From the NCBI RefSeq assembly GCF_009730915.1, contig NC_052486.1, positions 23,878,137-23,942,136 of the forward strand: a DNA stretch of 64,000 bases, given 5' to 3'. Numbering within the stretch: position 1 is the first letter of the stretch; each line of letters starts with the position of its first letter. Shown piece after piece: positions 12,014-25,202 of the stretch. The translations under genes and the position numbers were made by a program. Under the pieces are notes generated by a model. The model had not been told where the DNA came from. It worked only from the letters and a program-made list of their open reading frames with translations, and did not search any database. This DNA is from Dioscorea cayenensis subsp. rotundata. Taxonomy: Eukaryota; Streptophyta; Magnoliopsida; Dioscoreales; Dioscoreaceae.

Positions 12014-12790
12014 GCCCATGAATAAACTCTCCAACAATAATTGGGCCATTAACGCCAACTTACAGCCCATAGTGGCCCGACAACAAGCACATATTCCTTG
12101 GCCCCTGACAGCCCATTTGATGGCCCAATAACAGATGACTCAAAGATCATTACGACCCAAAATAAGCCCATGTGTCGCCCAACAAAAGACCAAAAATGGC
12201 CCAATAGAAGTCTGACTAAGGCCCACCGAAATTCCATGTTTAGCCTAATAACGGCCCATTTGTAGCCCAACAGAATGCCCCTTTACGGCCCAACAACGGC
12301 CAAATAGAAAGCCGCTTACGGCCCAACAAAAAGCCATTCACGGCCCATTCGTGCCCAATAAAGGCCATTCAAGGCCCAATAGAGGCCCATCTGTTACCCA
12401 ACAGAAAGCCCATGTACGGCCCATCAGAAAGCCCGATAGCGGCCCAATATAAGCCCAATAACGGCCCATCAGGACCCAACAAAGGCCATTTACGGCCCAA
12501 CAGAAAGCCCATTTACGGCCCAGCAGGAAGTCCAATAACGGCCCAATATAAGCCCATTTACGGCCCATTAGGGCCCAATAACGCACATCTGTGGCCCAAT
12601 AGAAAGACCATGTACGGGCCAACAAGAGGCCCAATAGCGGCCCAACAGAAAGCCCATTTACGGCCCATCTATGACCCACTAGAAAGCCCATTTACGGCCC
12701 AATAGCAGCCCATCTATGGCCCAATAGAAAACCCATTTACGACCCACTAACGGCCCAACGAAATCACAATTAAGGCCCAACAAAAGCCCA
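12014..12790. repeat. GGCCCA-rich minisatellite-like array
   Basis: About 26 GGCCCA hexamers lie on the plus strand, with AGCCCA hexamers between many of them. The best-kept unit is about 23 bp, GGCCCAacagaaAGCCCAttt plus ac, most regular from 12290 to 12770. Almost all are in the same orientation; one TGGGCC at about 12052 is inverted. GGCCCA/TGGGCC is the core of the plant site II element bound by TCP factors in promoters of ribosomal and mitochondrial protein genes. Here the repetition looks like tandem expansion. Open frames across it on both strands are by-products of the repeat. Confidence 0.85.
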
Positions 12791-15170
12791 ATGTGATCTA
12801 TTAATGGTCTAAGAACAAGCTATTGCAGGCTTGCAGCACTAAATTGCGGTTGAACTGCATGGGTTGCTTCGGGACTCTTATATTCTTATTGAGATGCGCA
12901 GGTGGCTTAGTTTTAGTTTGCTATGAATGCGATACCGATATAAGACCCCAGTTTAGAACACTAACAGCCAGGATCACAATTGGATGCAATACCATTTACC
13001 CTTCGACAAAGAGAGCGTTATTTGAATGCAACAAGCCACTATTCTAATAATAAAATATATAACTAAATGAGTTCACCTAAGACAAACACCGTGGCGAACA
13101 TCAAATACTAGCATACACATAATAAAATTGAAAAAAGAGCAACAAAAATTTGGTAACACATCAAGATTAAAGTTTCCACTAGATGTTTGATAATTATGGA
13201 TAGCTGCATATCAATGACAACCAAATTGAGATGACACTCATACAACATCAGGAACACAAAAAACATAAAACTAAATGATCATATCTTACAGTACATGTAC
13301 ACCTGCTGCCAAATATACCTCTGGAGTTCAGATACTTGCCTGTCCATACCAGTTGCCAACCAATCTTAGATTCCACCTTCCAATGGTTCAGATCATTAAA
13401 TTCCATTATTCCAGCAGCTTCATTTTTTTCACCACTCAGGTAGCTGCGAACAGCTGTTGGTTGCTGCAGTTCCATTAATACCACCTTCTATTGCCTGCTC
13501 ATCTATCCTTCCCGCTCCTTCCATTTCAACACCTACAAGTTCAGTATCATCTTCAAGTAACAAAGCATCTGGCTCACCAGTTACTCCTTCCGCACTGGTG
13601 TCATCCTGTAACCTCAAAATCTTGAACTTAATTAAAGGGGAGCTTACCTTGCCAGTGGCAATCAGGTTGCACTAAGGAGAGATGAAACTCTGGACCTAAA
13701 CAACCAAGTGAACTTGATAACATCAGCATCTGTGTACGTAAACTTGGTTATTCTGCCGGAACCAATGCTAGCCACAGCATGCCTACTAACGGGTTTGTTT
13801 TTACTGGACAGCCTGGTCACAACATCTACTGTCAAGCTAGTAACTGTATTGTCACACGTAAGTGCTTCCAATGTGAACTTGGAATCAATTCTGGAGAATT
13901 AAGTGCTTCTCTCACCACTGAACTTCTACAAAGGCAATGGGGTAAACTTATTACCTTTGTGTATGGGGGTCTAGGTCTTCAAAGTTGGCACTATCAGCTA
14001 TTACAGCACTATCCATACCAGATGATACAATTCAACAAAATCCACCTGCTTCTGATATTTCACCTCCTACAATAACCCATCTGATCTGCTATATTGCTGA
14101 CAAATAATAACATGAAAATAGAATGAGAACCTAAAAGCCCTATTATGGAGACAGAAGTGGCAGACCAGAAAACAAAGAAATTATTTCCAGGAAAAGGAAG
14201 ACATCCATGTCATTTTTATAATATCCATGTACACAATAAATTATAGAAAAAAAAAAGACAAAAATTATCTAAGAAAAACAGTCTCAAAATAATATTTAAA
14301 TATCCAATCAGATGTTTTCAATTTAATCAGATGTACACAATAAATTAAATAAAAAAAAAAGTCTTCCAAATACCAGGAATCTGTGCAACATTCAAGTCTT
14401 TTGTCCAACCAAAGGTAAGAACTTAATCTCTACTACTATTAGTTTCCTCCAATTGCCATAAACAAAAGGTTAAAAGTATGTTAAATAAAAAACAAATACT
14501 ATGATCAGTTATGGGGTTATCCCAAGTTACCGCAAGATTCAGACAGAGCACTCCAGGATCACCCTATCACACTTTTTTACATAGATTTAATTATGTACAT
14601 AAATATCATTAGTGATTCATTTTGAAAAATAATATATGTACATATACATAGAATAAAACATTCCACATCTTTAACCAACTATCCTAATTCTTAATTTTGA
14701 CTAAGCAAAAGTTTGATAAAATTCCATATAAAAATTTCCCTCCAAGACAACTTTAAACGTCCAAGCCTTAACCCCAATATCCTCATAATCCCAATATCTC
14801 AACCCCCAGGTCGAGTACCCAGTTCAAGGTTAATTAGCCAAAGCACTAACTGAAGGCAATCAACTACTGATAACAAGCTAAAGTAAACTTACTGTGTCAG
14901 ATATACACACAGAAAACAAGAATTAAATCAAATGATTACAGAGATTGGCGATAGAATGAAATCCAAAAGGCCTACCACCAGCTGATATAGATACAGGCAA
15001 ACAATATAGGAGTGTTTGAACGCAATCTAAGCATTGTTACCATTGTATAGTCCAGCGGATTTTATAGGATAAATTTAAAGATGTGATTTTAAAGAAATGC
15101 AGTACAACAGCGTTTTTATTTTAATTACCAAGAGACAAAATAAAAAAAGCATCTTGTATGACTGACATAA
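12791..15170. other. Gene-poor stretch with minus-strand ORF fragments
   Basis: On the minus strand three short open stretches lie close together. They are about 13662-13880 (71 residues including RIDSKFTLEALTC), 13429-13617 (acidic, DDTELVGVEMEGAGRIDE) and 13248-13484. Some have plausible splice signals, for example CTTACAG-type ends, but I could not join them into one frame and recognise no domain. They could be a decayed gene or a long noncoding transcript starting near 19450. The rest is AT-rich without structure. Confidence 0.35.
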
Positions 15171-16128
15171 CCCAACCATGACAGACATCGTTTTCATATG
15201 CTACTACCCCATGTCACCATACAACTCTGTAATTCTTGTTCTCATCTACTCCCATCCATGCTCCATTACTCTATATACACTAAATAATATGACCTTGTTC
15301 TAATTTTACTCTTAACCATCCATGCCTGCCTTTCCCTGCACCGTATATCTCTGTCTTCCTCTTTTTTTGTTTTGTTTTTTGTTTTTTGGATACTGAAGGA
15401 TCCCAAAAAGTAGATTCATTTTGATCCAGTTGAAAAAAAAAAGCCTGTTTTGATAAAAAAAAATTTAACAGGCAAAATCTAATCACTTTTTTCATAGTCT
15501 AGAGAATATTTATAGTCTCAGTTCATGAACCAAGAGTGTACTCTTACCTTCATTTGAACCTATCTTATCCTTGGCAACCTCTATCTATACTATCGCCTTC
15601 AACCCTAAGCCATTTCTATCTTCCTAGGCAATGCTTTCCTCTTGTCCTGCCCAACCATGACAGACATCGTTTTCATATGCTACTACTCCATGTCATCATA
15701 CAACTCTGTAATTCTTGTTCTCATCTGCTCCCATCCATGCTCCATTACTATATATACACTACACAATATGACCTTGTTCTAATTTTACTCTTAACCATCC
15801 ATGCCTGCCTTTCCCTGCACTGTATATCTCTGTCTGCCTGTATTTATTTATTTATTTATTTCTTTGGTACTGAAGGATCCCAAAAAGTTGATTCATTTTG
15901 ATCCAGTTTAAAAAAAAAAAACCTGTTTTGACAAAAAATTTAACAGGCAAAATCTAATCACTTTTTTCATAGTCTAGAGAATATTTATAGTCTCAGTTCA
16001 TGAACCAAGAGTGTACTCTTACCTTCATCTGAACCTATCTTGTCCTTGGCTACCTCTACCTATACTATCGCCTTCAACCGCACGCCATTTCTATCTTCCA
16101 AAGCAATGATTTCCTCTTGTCCTGCCCA
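15171..16128. repeat. Direct tandem duplication of ~479 bp, two copies
   Basis: The segment beginning CCCAACCATGACAGACATCG at 15171 recurs at 15650, an offset of 479 bp. Similarity runs to CTTGTCCTGCCCA at about 16128. Differences are mostly single bases plus a variable simple-sequence stretch (TTTTTTTG runs in copy 1, TTTA repeats in copy 2). The open frames inside are accidental. Head-to-tail arrangement with no terminal repeats points to unequal exchange or replication slippage rather than transposition. Confidence 0.9.
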
Positions 16129-16719
16129 TTCTAACTTCAAAACCTAGACAAACACACAAAGATGTTCAATTTACCTACGCACTCCACATGTGAATGCGAG
16201 CGCACACACGCACACCTGAGCAACACAGCACATGATGGATGACACATGAATGCAGGTCTTCCTGCAAGATTGAATAAACGAGAAAGATACTCATCACATA
16301 AGGATAGAAGGATGCATTATGTTTTATATGGACGAATTTGCCCGGTTTGTTGTGTCCAGTAATGGTCAAGATGCATGTTCCAAAGAGACCAAGATGAGGT
16401 AGTGATGCATGCATAAGATGTATGTATGCACCTCTGTGTGAGAGACTGTTAAAAGACATGGAGTTATATATATATATATTTATAAGAATAAAAAACACAT
16501 GCTGTGTGACTAGATATAGCTGTACCCTGTGCATGTGCACGGTTACCTGGCATGTGGATCACCACATTCACGTAATTCTTATCTAAATCAGATCCAAATA
16601 ACCAAGCATCCATATCAATCACCAGATGGCAATGCAATACATCTGAACCGTTGATCTTATGCTTTATTAAGTTATGGCGCTTATCAACAGGCATGGCCCA
16701 TTGGACCTTGTCTTAATGC

Positions 16720-16985
16720 CTTACACCTAGATTTTACATATATAATACAGAGAACCAAGCATCTACATCTAGATTAAGCTTTAAATATAGGGAGGATCAA
16801 GCATCTTACACCTTGATTAAGCATTAAATATATTGAGGACTAAATGTTTTACACCTAGATTAGGTACCAAATCAAAGGAACACTAACATCTAATATATGA
16901 AGGTCTAAACATCTTATGCACATGTTAAGCATTTCACATATGGAACAATAACATCTAATACACAGAGACTAAACGTCTGACATGA
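16720..16985. repeat. Degenerate ~54-bp tandem repeat
   Basis: Successive segments carry AAGCATCTTACACCTAGATT followed by AAGCNTTAAATATA and a GAGGA-like end, repeating every 45 to 60 bp four or five times with substitutions and indels. The array is old and irregular. Confidence 0.55.
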
Positions 16986-17551
16986 TTCAAATGACACCTA
17001 ACCAATCCTAAAAGACGCCACCAAAAACACATCACAAGATTAATGATGAAAATTAAATTATCTGCAGAAAAGAAAAAACACACTTACAGTCTTTTGATTG
17101 GGACGCAGAACACTGATGGATAGAAAACTTCTGCAGATGGCAACAATGTGTGTAGTGGCATCTTCACTGAAAACCTTTTAGCAGTGCACCCTGCATCTCA
17201 ATAAACCCATTTCATCTACAGTTACAAAAATAGCACCTAGTCTGGCCAAAAACATAGTTTGCACATAAAATTGCTTCCACAGATTATGACATAGACAATG
17301 AATTACTACATAATCTACAAAGACAGAACTGGTGCACATTGATTGTCAGTATAGTCAGGGAAAGATTAACACTTATCATGAACAAGCCATCCAACTAAAA
17401 TTACCATATAAAATTTTCCCCAGTCAGTAAGAACAATGTGTTGCTTCTGTTGGTCTCTTACCATGAGAATACAAGGGTATGAATATCTGCCTAGCATCTT
17501 TTTTAAAATTTAGTTCACATATGTAGATATACTGAAAACTTCAAGAACATG

Positions 17552-18297
17552 TCAAGAAATTTGATGAGGTTTACCCTTCTTCATTGCTTGCTAATTTCCT
17601 CGATTAAATAAAAAAAAAATGAAAGAATTAATTTTCTCAAGAGGATTCAGAAATCACAGTTTTGGTATAGCTAAGATTTTAAAACTCAACGCAATCAAGA
17701 CTAATGTCTGTGTCACCATACACTAAATGAGATATCACTAAAGCTAATACATTAACACCTTTATAAACAGCAATCAAGACCAACATTTGTGTTACTATTC
17801 ACTAGATGACTATTTGAGAAAAAATTTAAGAAATCTATACGGGGATAGGTTAGGGATTCCCTAGGATCATATGATCCCATGTGATTCCATTATACTTTTG
17901 TTTATTTGAAAAAGCACAAATCTCATCAAGGAATTTGATGGGGTTTACCTTTCTTCATTACTTGCTAATTTCCTCGATGAAATTAAAAAAAAAAAAAGAG
18001 AAAGAATTCATTTTCTCAAGAGGATTCAGAAATCACAGTTGTGGTATAGCTAAGATTTTAAAGCTCAACGCACTCAAGACTAATGTCTATATCAGCATAC
18101 ATTAAATGAGATATCACTATACTAATACCTTTATAACCCGCAATCAAGACTAACATTTGTGTTACTATTTGCTAAATGACTATTTGAGAAAAAAAAAATA
18201 TAGATATCTATACAGAGATAGGTTAGGGACTCCCTTGGATCATATGATCCCATGTGATTCCACTATACTTTCGTTTATTTGAAAAGGCACAAATCTC
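17552..18297. repeat. Direct tandem duplication of ~374 bp, two copies
   Basis: TCAAGRAATTTGATGRGGTT occurs at 17552 and 17926. The following 370 bp match throughout, including TTTCTCAAGAGGATTCAGAA, ATGATCCCATGTGATTCCA and the closing GCACAAATCTC. Copy 2 has lengthened A-runs. No genes lie inside. It is the second tandem duplication within 3 kb. Confidence 0.9.
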
Positions 18298-19229
18298 CTT
18301 TCCAATACACACTATTTTAATTTTTTTTTTTCATTTTCATTTTCAATCTTAATCTTCCATTTTAAGCTTCATATGTTTTTCATATTTACAAATTGACTTT
18401 TAACTTTATCTTCGTGAGTTTGAAAATTTAATGTTACTTTAATTTAAATTTTAATATGATTTAAAACTATTTTCCTAAGATCCATTTATCTAAAAGAACT
18501 TTTTATACTACAATGTTCTCGTCCGTACTGAAAATAATATAGTTAACAGGGTCTATATAAACACACAGCCCCTAAATAAAACTTGCTTTAGATGAAATGT
18601 TCTCCACCACTCTAAAAATAAGATGATCCACATTCCTACATATACACACATCCATATATTTATTTACGTCAGGTCCAAGTGTCCAATTTTGATTAAATAA
18701 ACTACCTGGTACACATGCCCCATTAACACTGGTTAAATGAGATAGTGCCAAAGTTCCGAACCTAATACTTTCATAAAGAGCAATCAAGACTAATTTGGGT
18801 GGCCATTCACCAAATGAAATATTACCAAACCTGATTTCCTTTTTCAATACAAAGCAATCAAGGCAAAGGTCAGTTTACCATTCAAAGTAAGATATTATAG
18901 ATCCTAGTTGAAGATGCTTCATCACAACCTTCTATGCACATAAAAGAGCCGCAGAAATCGCCAGTGAATTTTTCTTGTGGTTTATTTTGGTAAAAATCTC
19001 GAATCTAGTAGATAAGTCAGCAGAAATGCCTCAAGCGCATGCCTCTAGTTAGAATTCACAAATTAAAGAGAAAAACCCTAAACCGTGGAAACCAATAACT
19101 ATCTAGTAAAGAAACCCTAGAAAAAGAACCGGGAAATCGAAATCAATCTTCCAAACCATACATTCATCAAGAACAGAAAGAAACCCTTGAAGATTATCAG
19201 TAAAAAAAAAAATCACTAGAAAAACCATC

Positions 19230-19460
19230 GGAGGGGTAGCTCACAGTGAGGTTCTTGGTGCCGATTGGATCCTTAGCGTGGTGGTGTCAGCGCGTTCGTT
19301 GGTTTCTCCGAAGCCCCGAAATGCGGTAAGATCGGTGATCGAAGCTACTGAGTTTCTCTCCGAAGGCATCGTAGAGGATCACCGCCATTGGAAACCCCAG
19401 AGAGACGAACCCTAGACACGCGCATGAGAGAGAAAGAAAGAGAGCGATTAGGGCCTCTCC
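19230..19460 (-). other. Possible first exon/leader of a minus-strand transcript
   Basis: This GC-richer island reads on the minus strand as a CT-rich leader (CTCTCTTTCTTTCTCTCTC), then AGGGTT boxes, then an ATG at 19388-19390 opening about 33 codons (MAVILYDAFGEKLSS) to a TGA. CACT|GTGAGC near 19245 is a good splice donor. The composition stands out from the AT-rich surroundings and resembles plant gene starts. No full coding region follows downstream on that strand as far as 13 kb, so it is a candidate leader only. Confidence 0.35.
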
Positions 19461-19479
19461 ACGAGAGATCTCGACTTAA

Positions 19480-21660
19480 AATAAGCGATTAGGGACCCGT
19501 TCGCACTATAAAGTTCTCACAGTCTACGGCATTCATAGCTGAAGGGCCTACTCCCCCATTATTCTATACTTTTAAAATAGATACTAGTAGGAATGCTAGT
19601 GCTTTCGCTATGGCCTTCATCTAATAATATAAATTATTTTTTTTAAAAAAAATCATTTAACAAAAAAAAAAAAACACCAATATTATTTGATAAATTAAAC
19701 AAAACAAATACAAATAATAATAATAATCATTTATATGGATGAAAAATAATGAAAACAGAATATATCTTAAAAACAAGAACATTAAAATATACAAAATCAT
19801 GTTTATATACATGTATGAAAAATAATAAAAAACAATTAAAACGAAATTAAAAACTAAAAAGATAAGTATATAATATAATGTTAGATATATATATATATAT
19901 ATATTGAGAGGGAGATGGTGGATTGGTGTGGGATCCAATCAACTTAAAAAACTAATCAAAAGGTGTCAAATAACACAATGAGATAGATTTGTGTACTGTT
20001 AGTTAAGATTAAGGGGTTGTTTATTTGCAAAGATTAGACTGGGAATAGATTGAGAATGGACCAAGTCCGTTGTTTGGTTGGGATTAGGCATAGGAATAGG
20101 AAAGAATTCTCAAAGGAATGAAATGAGGGGAGAAGTCTGATTGGTGGGATTCATCCAAATTTCTCAAGGAGTGCCCAATCCGGGATTTGAAATGACTATT
20201 TTACCCCTGATTTTAATAAAAATTCTATGTTTAGTTTTATCCTTCTCCGTTGGTCTGGGAGAGAAACCACCGCATCTTCTTCGTTCGGTCTGTGAGAGAA
20301 AATTGTCCGCTGGCCACCGTCTACGCACCATCTCGTCCGATGCCGCCGGCCTCCACGCGCTTGTCGGCAAAATTCCTAAGCCCCATCACGTGGTTGCCTC
20401 CTTCGCCATTGGACCCACGCAGAAACCCATGGTTCTGATCGAATCCCGGGTCCTTAGGCGCCAGAGGAGGGTTCGGGTTCTGTACCGAATGCTTAGGGTT
20501 CGAGAGCCTCCATGAGCGCGTCGGCAGTAGTGGCGGTGGCGAGATCGGAGAGGAGAAGGTTGAGAAGAGCGCAGTCGGCGGAGGGTGATGGCGGCAAGCC
20601 GGTGTTTCTGCAGCCGTTGGCATCACTATTCGGGAAGGATGGGAGGCGAAGCTCGTTCTTGAAGGCGGTGAGGATGTTATATATATTATATATTATAATA
20701 TATACATACATATATAATAGAATAAGCAAGGAGTCGTCTTATTTCAAATTACGACATTCAAAACCAAAAATTTGGATTGCTCATGGAGTCGTGCACCATG
20801 TGGTCCCCAAGTATGCCATCATTTTCACACACGAGTAGCTAACACAATTTTTATTTTTTTATTTTTTTTAACTAAAAAAAAAGGGGAGAAAATAGGAGCA
20901 GGAAATTGTGCAGGTTCCGAGCTCCTCTTTCCTGTATCTGTAATAATTCTGTATCTATAACAAGAGTCTTTAAGCTCAAAGATCGTGAAATATTAGACTC
21001 ATCTTTGAAAATGTATTTATGGTTGTACTGTAAAAAGAAGAAAAAACAAAACAAAGTTACTCATACGCTGTGGATGTCCTGTCTTATTGATTTGTTGAGG
21101 TGTTAGTTGAAAGACAAGAATGGCCATATCAGAGTCATTGAGAAGTTTCCAATGGTGGGCAGCTCCTTTCAACATTTGATCCTCTCCGTGAATCACAACA
21201 TTGCTGAAATTCACACCTACAAGGTCCTCTCCTCACCTGTCATAAACAATGAAACCAGATTAATTGTTGGGACACAAGGATGGACAACAAGCCCATCCAA
21301 AAATATCAGATATCTGATCTTTACATGAGCTGCTGTTGTTAACCATGGCAATAAGAAGCTGCAAGATCTATACACACAGATGGTATAATAATCTTAAAAA
21401 AACAAATTGAGCATATGGTTAATTTTCAAGGTCCATTCCCAATGCCGTGGAATATCAAAACTCATTTAAGATGCGTGTTTAAATGGAAAGAGTGTTAAAT
21501 TTAGTTTTCATTTGCGATCCTTGAACCCAATCTGACATAATTATAAATCCTAGCAAATCAATATCAGTAGTTATATGTGTAGTAGTTACACAGAGACTTT
21601 GATCTTGGTTTACAAGACGTGAATAAATTTTCAAGCTTGTGCAGAAGTCAAGTATCTGCT
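19480..21660. other. Intergenic, with one GC-rich ORF island
   Basis: Most of this is AT-rich with (AT)n runs. Between about 20220 and 20670 it becomes GC-rich with overlapping open frames on both strands (plus 20141-20515 and 20512-20664; minus 20321-20626). They encode basic, Arg- and Pro-rich peptides that I do not recognise. The island could be a captured exon or the start of a lost gene. The stretch from 21350 to 21660 is probably the ALKBH8 3' UTR. Confidence 0.35.
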
Positions 21661-21667
21661 TGATATA

Positions 21668-24127
21668 TCAACAAACCTTGCGAAAAGTGAATGAAACCCT
21701 TCTTGAAGATCTTTTGATAGACTGTCCCTTGACAACATCAACCTGTGCCACAGAAAGGTGAATGAGAGCACAGAATTTTGAGAAGGCTTTTCTTTTGAAA
21801 TAAAAAAATGGTCCAGCATAGTTATTAAATAAAACAAATATGTTAAGAGTAAAACGAAATTACCTGTCTGTCTATAATATAAAAGAGGAAAAGTTTGCTG
21901 CCAACTAGAGATTGATTTTGCCACAAACACACATTTTAATGTTCTATTTCATAGCATCTCTCTCACAAGATATGTACATATATATATATATATACCTACA
22001 TACACACAGTAAAATATGACTGACATATTGAATCAGTAGCATTGCACCTTATGATGTGGAATATAGTGGTGCCAAGCATATCGACCTTCTCCAGACATAA
22101 GAAGCATTGACCGAGGAGGAAGGAAAATAGCCTTTCTGATAAAATTAACCCCTTCCATATCAGCAACAGTGTCACCAGGAGGATACCACGTGCCTTGTGG
22201 ATATTTCCTGAATTCCATTATACATGGCCCAGAAATGGAAAGGCTAAAAATCAATTCATCAAATGCTGAGTGAGTATCTATATGTGGTGATAACCCAACT
22301 CCAGAAGGATATTCATTGACCTGCCACCAAAAGCACTAACTCTATTTAAACACAAATATGATATTAAAGCAAGTACATTTCATATTCAGAGAAAGTTACC
22401 AAAAAAAGGTAAACCGGAGATGAGGTCTCCAAGATAAAAAAATGAACAAAAAAATCAGTTAGTTTTTTCCTCAAAAAAGAATAGAATAACAACATATGCT
22501 CACTGAACCGGTAAGGGACAAGAAGGTGTATACATACGGTTAGTTGATCCATTAGTCTACATTTATTGTTGGCAGGTTCAGGAAATGATGAAATTTTGTC
22601 CAATACAAAAGAAACAAAGGATGGAAGATTGCCCAAGTATTGCCTTGCATCAACATTCCTGGTCTGATCAAAGAATAAACTATGTCAGAAAAGGCATGTT
22701 TGTAACAGGGCAAATATTAACATAACCATCAAAGTATGAGAAACTTAGAAACAAAAAAAAAACCACATCACCTAATCAATTATTGAAAAATTATAGCAAG
22801 CAGCATGCATTAAATTTAAACATTCTACCTCATATAAAAATTCATAACCATAATGTTGTACTCTTCTCTTTGCTAGACTTTTCCATGGGCTTGCATCCAC
22901 AGCTGCAAGAAGTACCTGATAAAATATGATATACAAATGAACTTGGAAAGAGAAAGTTGAGAAAGTTGTACAGCATACTGCTTCTATTTATTTGCAATCA
23001 ATAGCCAAATTAGCAACAACAAACCTCTTCTTCCTCAGGAGTGATGAAATCATGTACCAGGTATATTCCTGGAATAGCTAGCTCTGATGCCAACAAAAAT
23101 ACTGAAAGTGAATCATTATCCTGAACCTAAAAAGAGATACATGTATATTTACCGAACAAACCAACAAAAAATATTTTAAAAGAGATGGTGAAAAAATAAA
23201 TTAGAAAGAAAGGGGATGAGTAAAATGTCACGAGCTCTTAAAACATGAGGAAGAACCATCTCCACCTACTGCAAATCGACAAAGGGTGTATATTCACTGA
23301 TCATATAAGGGCTATGAGGATCATTTGGCAGTTTAAAATCATTCTATAGGGGACTCAGACTCTTTCAGAAGCAATGGTACTTTCACCATCAACCTTACCT
23401 TTCCTTATTTGGAAAAAGCACACTTTGACACCGCAATCCGGCCTAATGCATCATCAATTTGTTCTTGTATTCAAAATCTTAACCTTATTTTTTTTTTTAT
23501 TTTTATCTGGAATCATTATATCCCTCTTCTATCCAAATCCTCTTTCTAATAACACAATAACAATTCTTTTCAGAATGAAATAGCTTTCAGGTTTTCTAAT
23601 AAACCTACATTGTTTGATCTAAAATTTCAGGCCATGTGTTGCTATTGGGGATTTGGAGGTGAAAAAGCCTTACACCGTAGTTCACTAAATGGGAAGAAGT
23701 TGGTTAGCATCATGAGATAACAATCGAAAGCAGCTCTGAGATTACCAAGTGATGACCTAAACTTATCTATAAAAGATGGATGGATCGGGTGATACACTGA
23801 TACCTTAGCGGGCAGCTTAGGGAGGGAGAAACGCATGCGAAGAGTTCGACCGCGGAGTTGAGGGCAAGGGTTTCCATTGAGGGCTTGATAGGCAGCTTGG
23901 GCGGCAGTGGTATCAGAGAAGCAAACAATAACACGAGCACCGGTGTCATCGGCGGCATGCACTCCTGTTACTCGACCAAATGCGCTGAAGACCGAGGAGA
24001 TGGTTTCCAAGGACAATCCCACGGTCGGCCCGCAATTGGCCACATATAAATTGGGGCTCGTTGTCGTCGAGCACTTGGGACGAGCAAACATGGAGTTCGC
24101 CGCCTCCTCAGCCGCCGCAGCGGCCAT
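21668..24127 (-). CDS. ALKBH8: ALKBH8: RRM plus AlkB-type 2-oxoglutarate/Fe(II) dioxygenase
   Basis: Exons on the minus strand: 23804-24127, 23025-23126, 22829-22915, 22538-22663, 22048-22320, 21668-21742. All have GT-AG junctions, all are phase 0, total 328 residues. An upstream in-frame TTG exists; the first ATG is 24125-24127. Residues about 24-100 form an RRM with RNP2 LYVANC and RNP1 GARVIVCF. The AlkB domain follows. Iron ligands are His226 and Asp228 (PHIDTHSAF) and His298 (RYAWHHYI); Arg319 and Arg325 (RRVSFTFRK) contact 2-oxoglutarate and substrate. Plant ALKBH8 hydroxylates mcm5U at the tRNA wobble position after a separate TRM9 methyltransferase acts, and the absence of a methyltransferase domain here fits that split. 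The length is close to the Arabidopsis protein (about 340-430 residues by isoform). All catalytic residues are present. Confidence 0.93.
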
Positions 24128-24139
24128 GGCCGGCAATAA

Positions 24140-25200
24140 ATCACCAGAAAACTCAAAAACAATCCCTTCCTGATGAGTGAGAGATGAGGTTAAACTTTGG
24201 TTTATTTTAGACTACAGCACGTGAAGATCACGCGTATCCTTTCTTTTTTTCAAAATTTTTTTTTTCCTTTTTAATAGAAACTATTTTTTAACAATTCAAT
24301 ACAATAGCTGCTTGGTTTTCTTATCATCTTTTTATTTTATTTATTTTGCGATTTTTCATTTGACAAAACAGAGGAGAAAAATTGAGTTTTCCTTCCTGCA
24401 TCTATTTGTCATTTGCCCCTCTGCAATCTGGACTTCTTCATGGACTTAATCAACAAGGAACTGACCGGCGTATCAATGGCAAACAAAACTCCAGTTTTTC
24501 ATCAAGTTCAAGTTCAAACAAACATAATTCAGGAAACTCTGTGAATCTATTGACGTGCAAAAATCTGAATTATTTAGAAATGAAGGCAGAATAAACAACA
24601 TTACAAGTAATAATAGTCGACATTGTTTGCATCCATTCCCATCACATATATATATATATATATAGAATCATGTATTATATCTGTATGTAATAATAGTCGA
24701 ACAGGAAGAGTATATAATGCCGCAAATTGGAAAAAAAAAAATTCAAGTGTAACTAACAGTCATTATATGAATCATAAATTAATTACTCCAAAAGCCATGA
24801 GACGACTGGGAAGATCAAATTCACTTTGCATTAATTCAGAGAAGAAGATGATCATGGAGACCAAGAACCAGCAGCAGCAAAACACACCTATCCAACAATG
24901 TACATGGAGAGAAAGGAAAATCCACATGCCTAATTTAATGATTCATTTTATTACTCCCCATGTAAACAATCTGAGCATGCCTTCCAATCCTACTGCCAAA
25001 AACATTGCACATTCTACCAATGACTTAAAATAAATTATGGCCTTGATGCATTGATGCTTTTTGAAGCTTGGAGTAACAGGATCCAAAAGAATATAATTGG
25101 AGACAGCACAAGCAGATGGCCTATGAACTGAAATTTCAGTCACATCCACTGAAGACAGAGCTCAGCAAACCTTTTTAAACAATAGTTACTTCCATAATCT
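24140..25200. other. Spacer between ALKBH8 start and YAK1 stop
   Basis: This is the ALKBH8 promoter side and the YAK1 3' UTR side, facing the same way. An ACACGTGA-like core (CACGTG at about 24219-24224) lies 95 bp upstream of the ALKBH8 start codon. AT-rich sequence and an (AT)n run at about 24646-24663 fill the rest. No coding exon was found. Confidence 0.5.
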
Positions 25201-25202
25201 TT

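Noticed and set aside
12338-12705. Overlapping ORFs of 117 and 97 residues in the GGCCCA array
   Set aside because: They are periodic translations of the tandem unit on both strands, not genes.
15536-15901. 121-residue hydrophobic ORF
   Set aside because: It crosses the junction of the 479-bp duplication, with no start context, domain or splice support.
19657-19938. 93-residue ORF that looks like membrane segments
   Set aside because: Tyr/Phe/Ile-rich translation of AT-rich DNA with an (AT)n run; not a protein.
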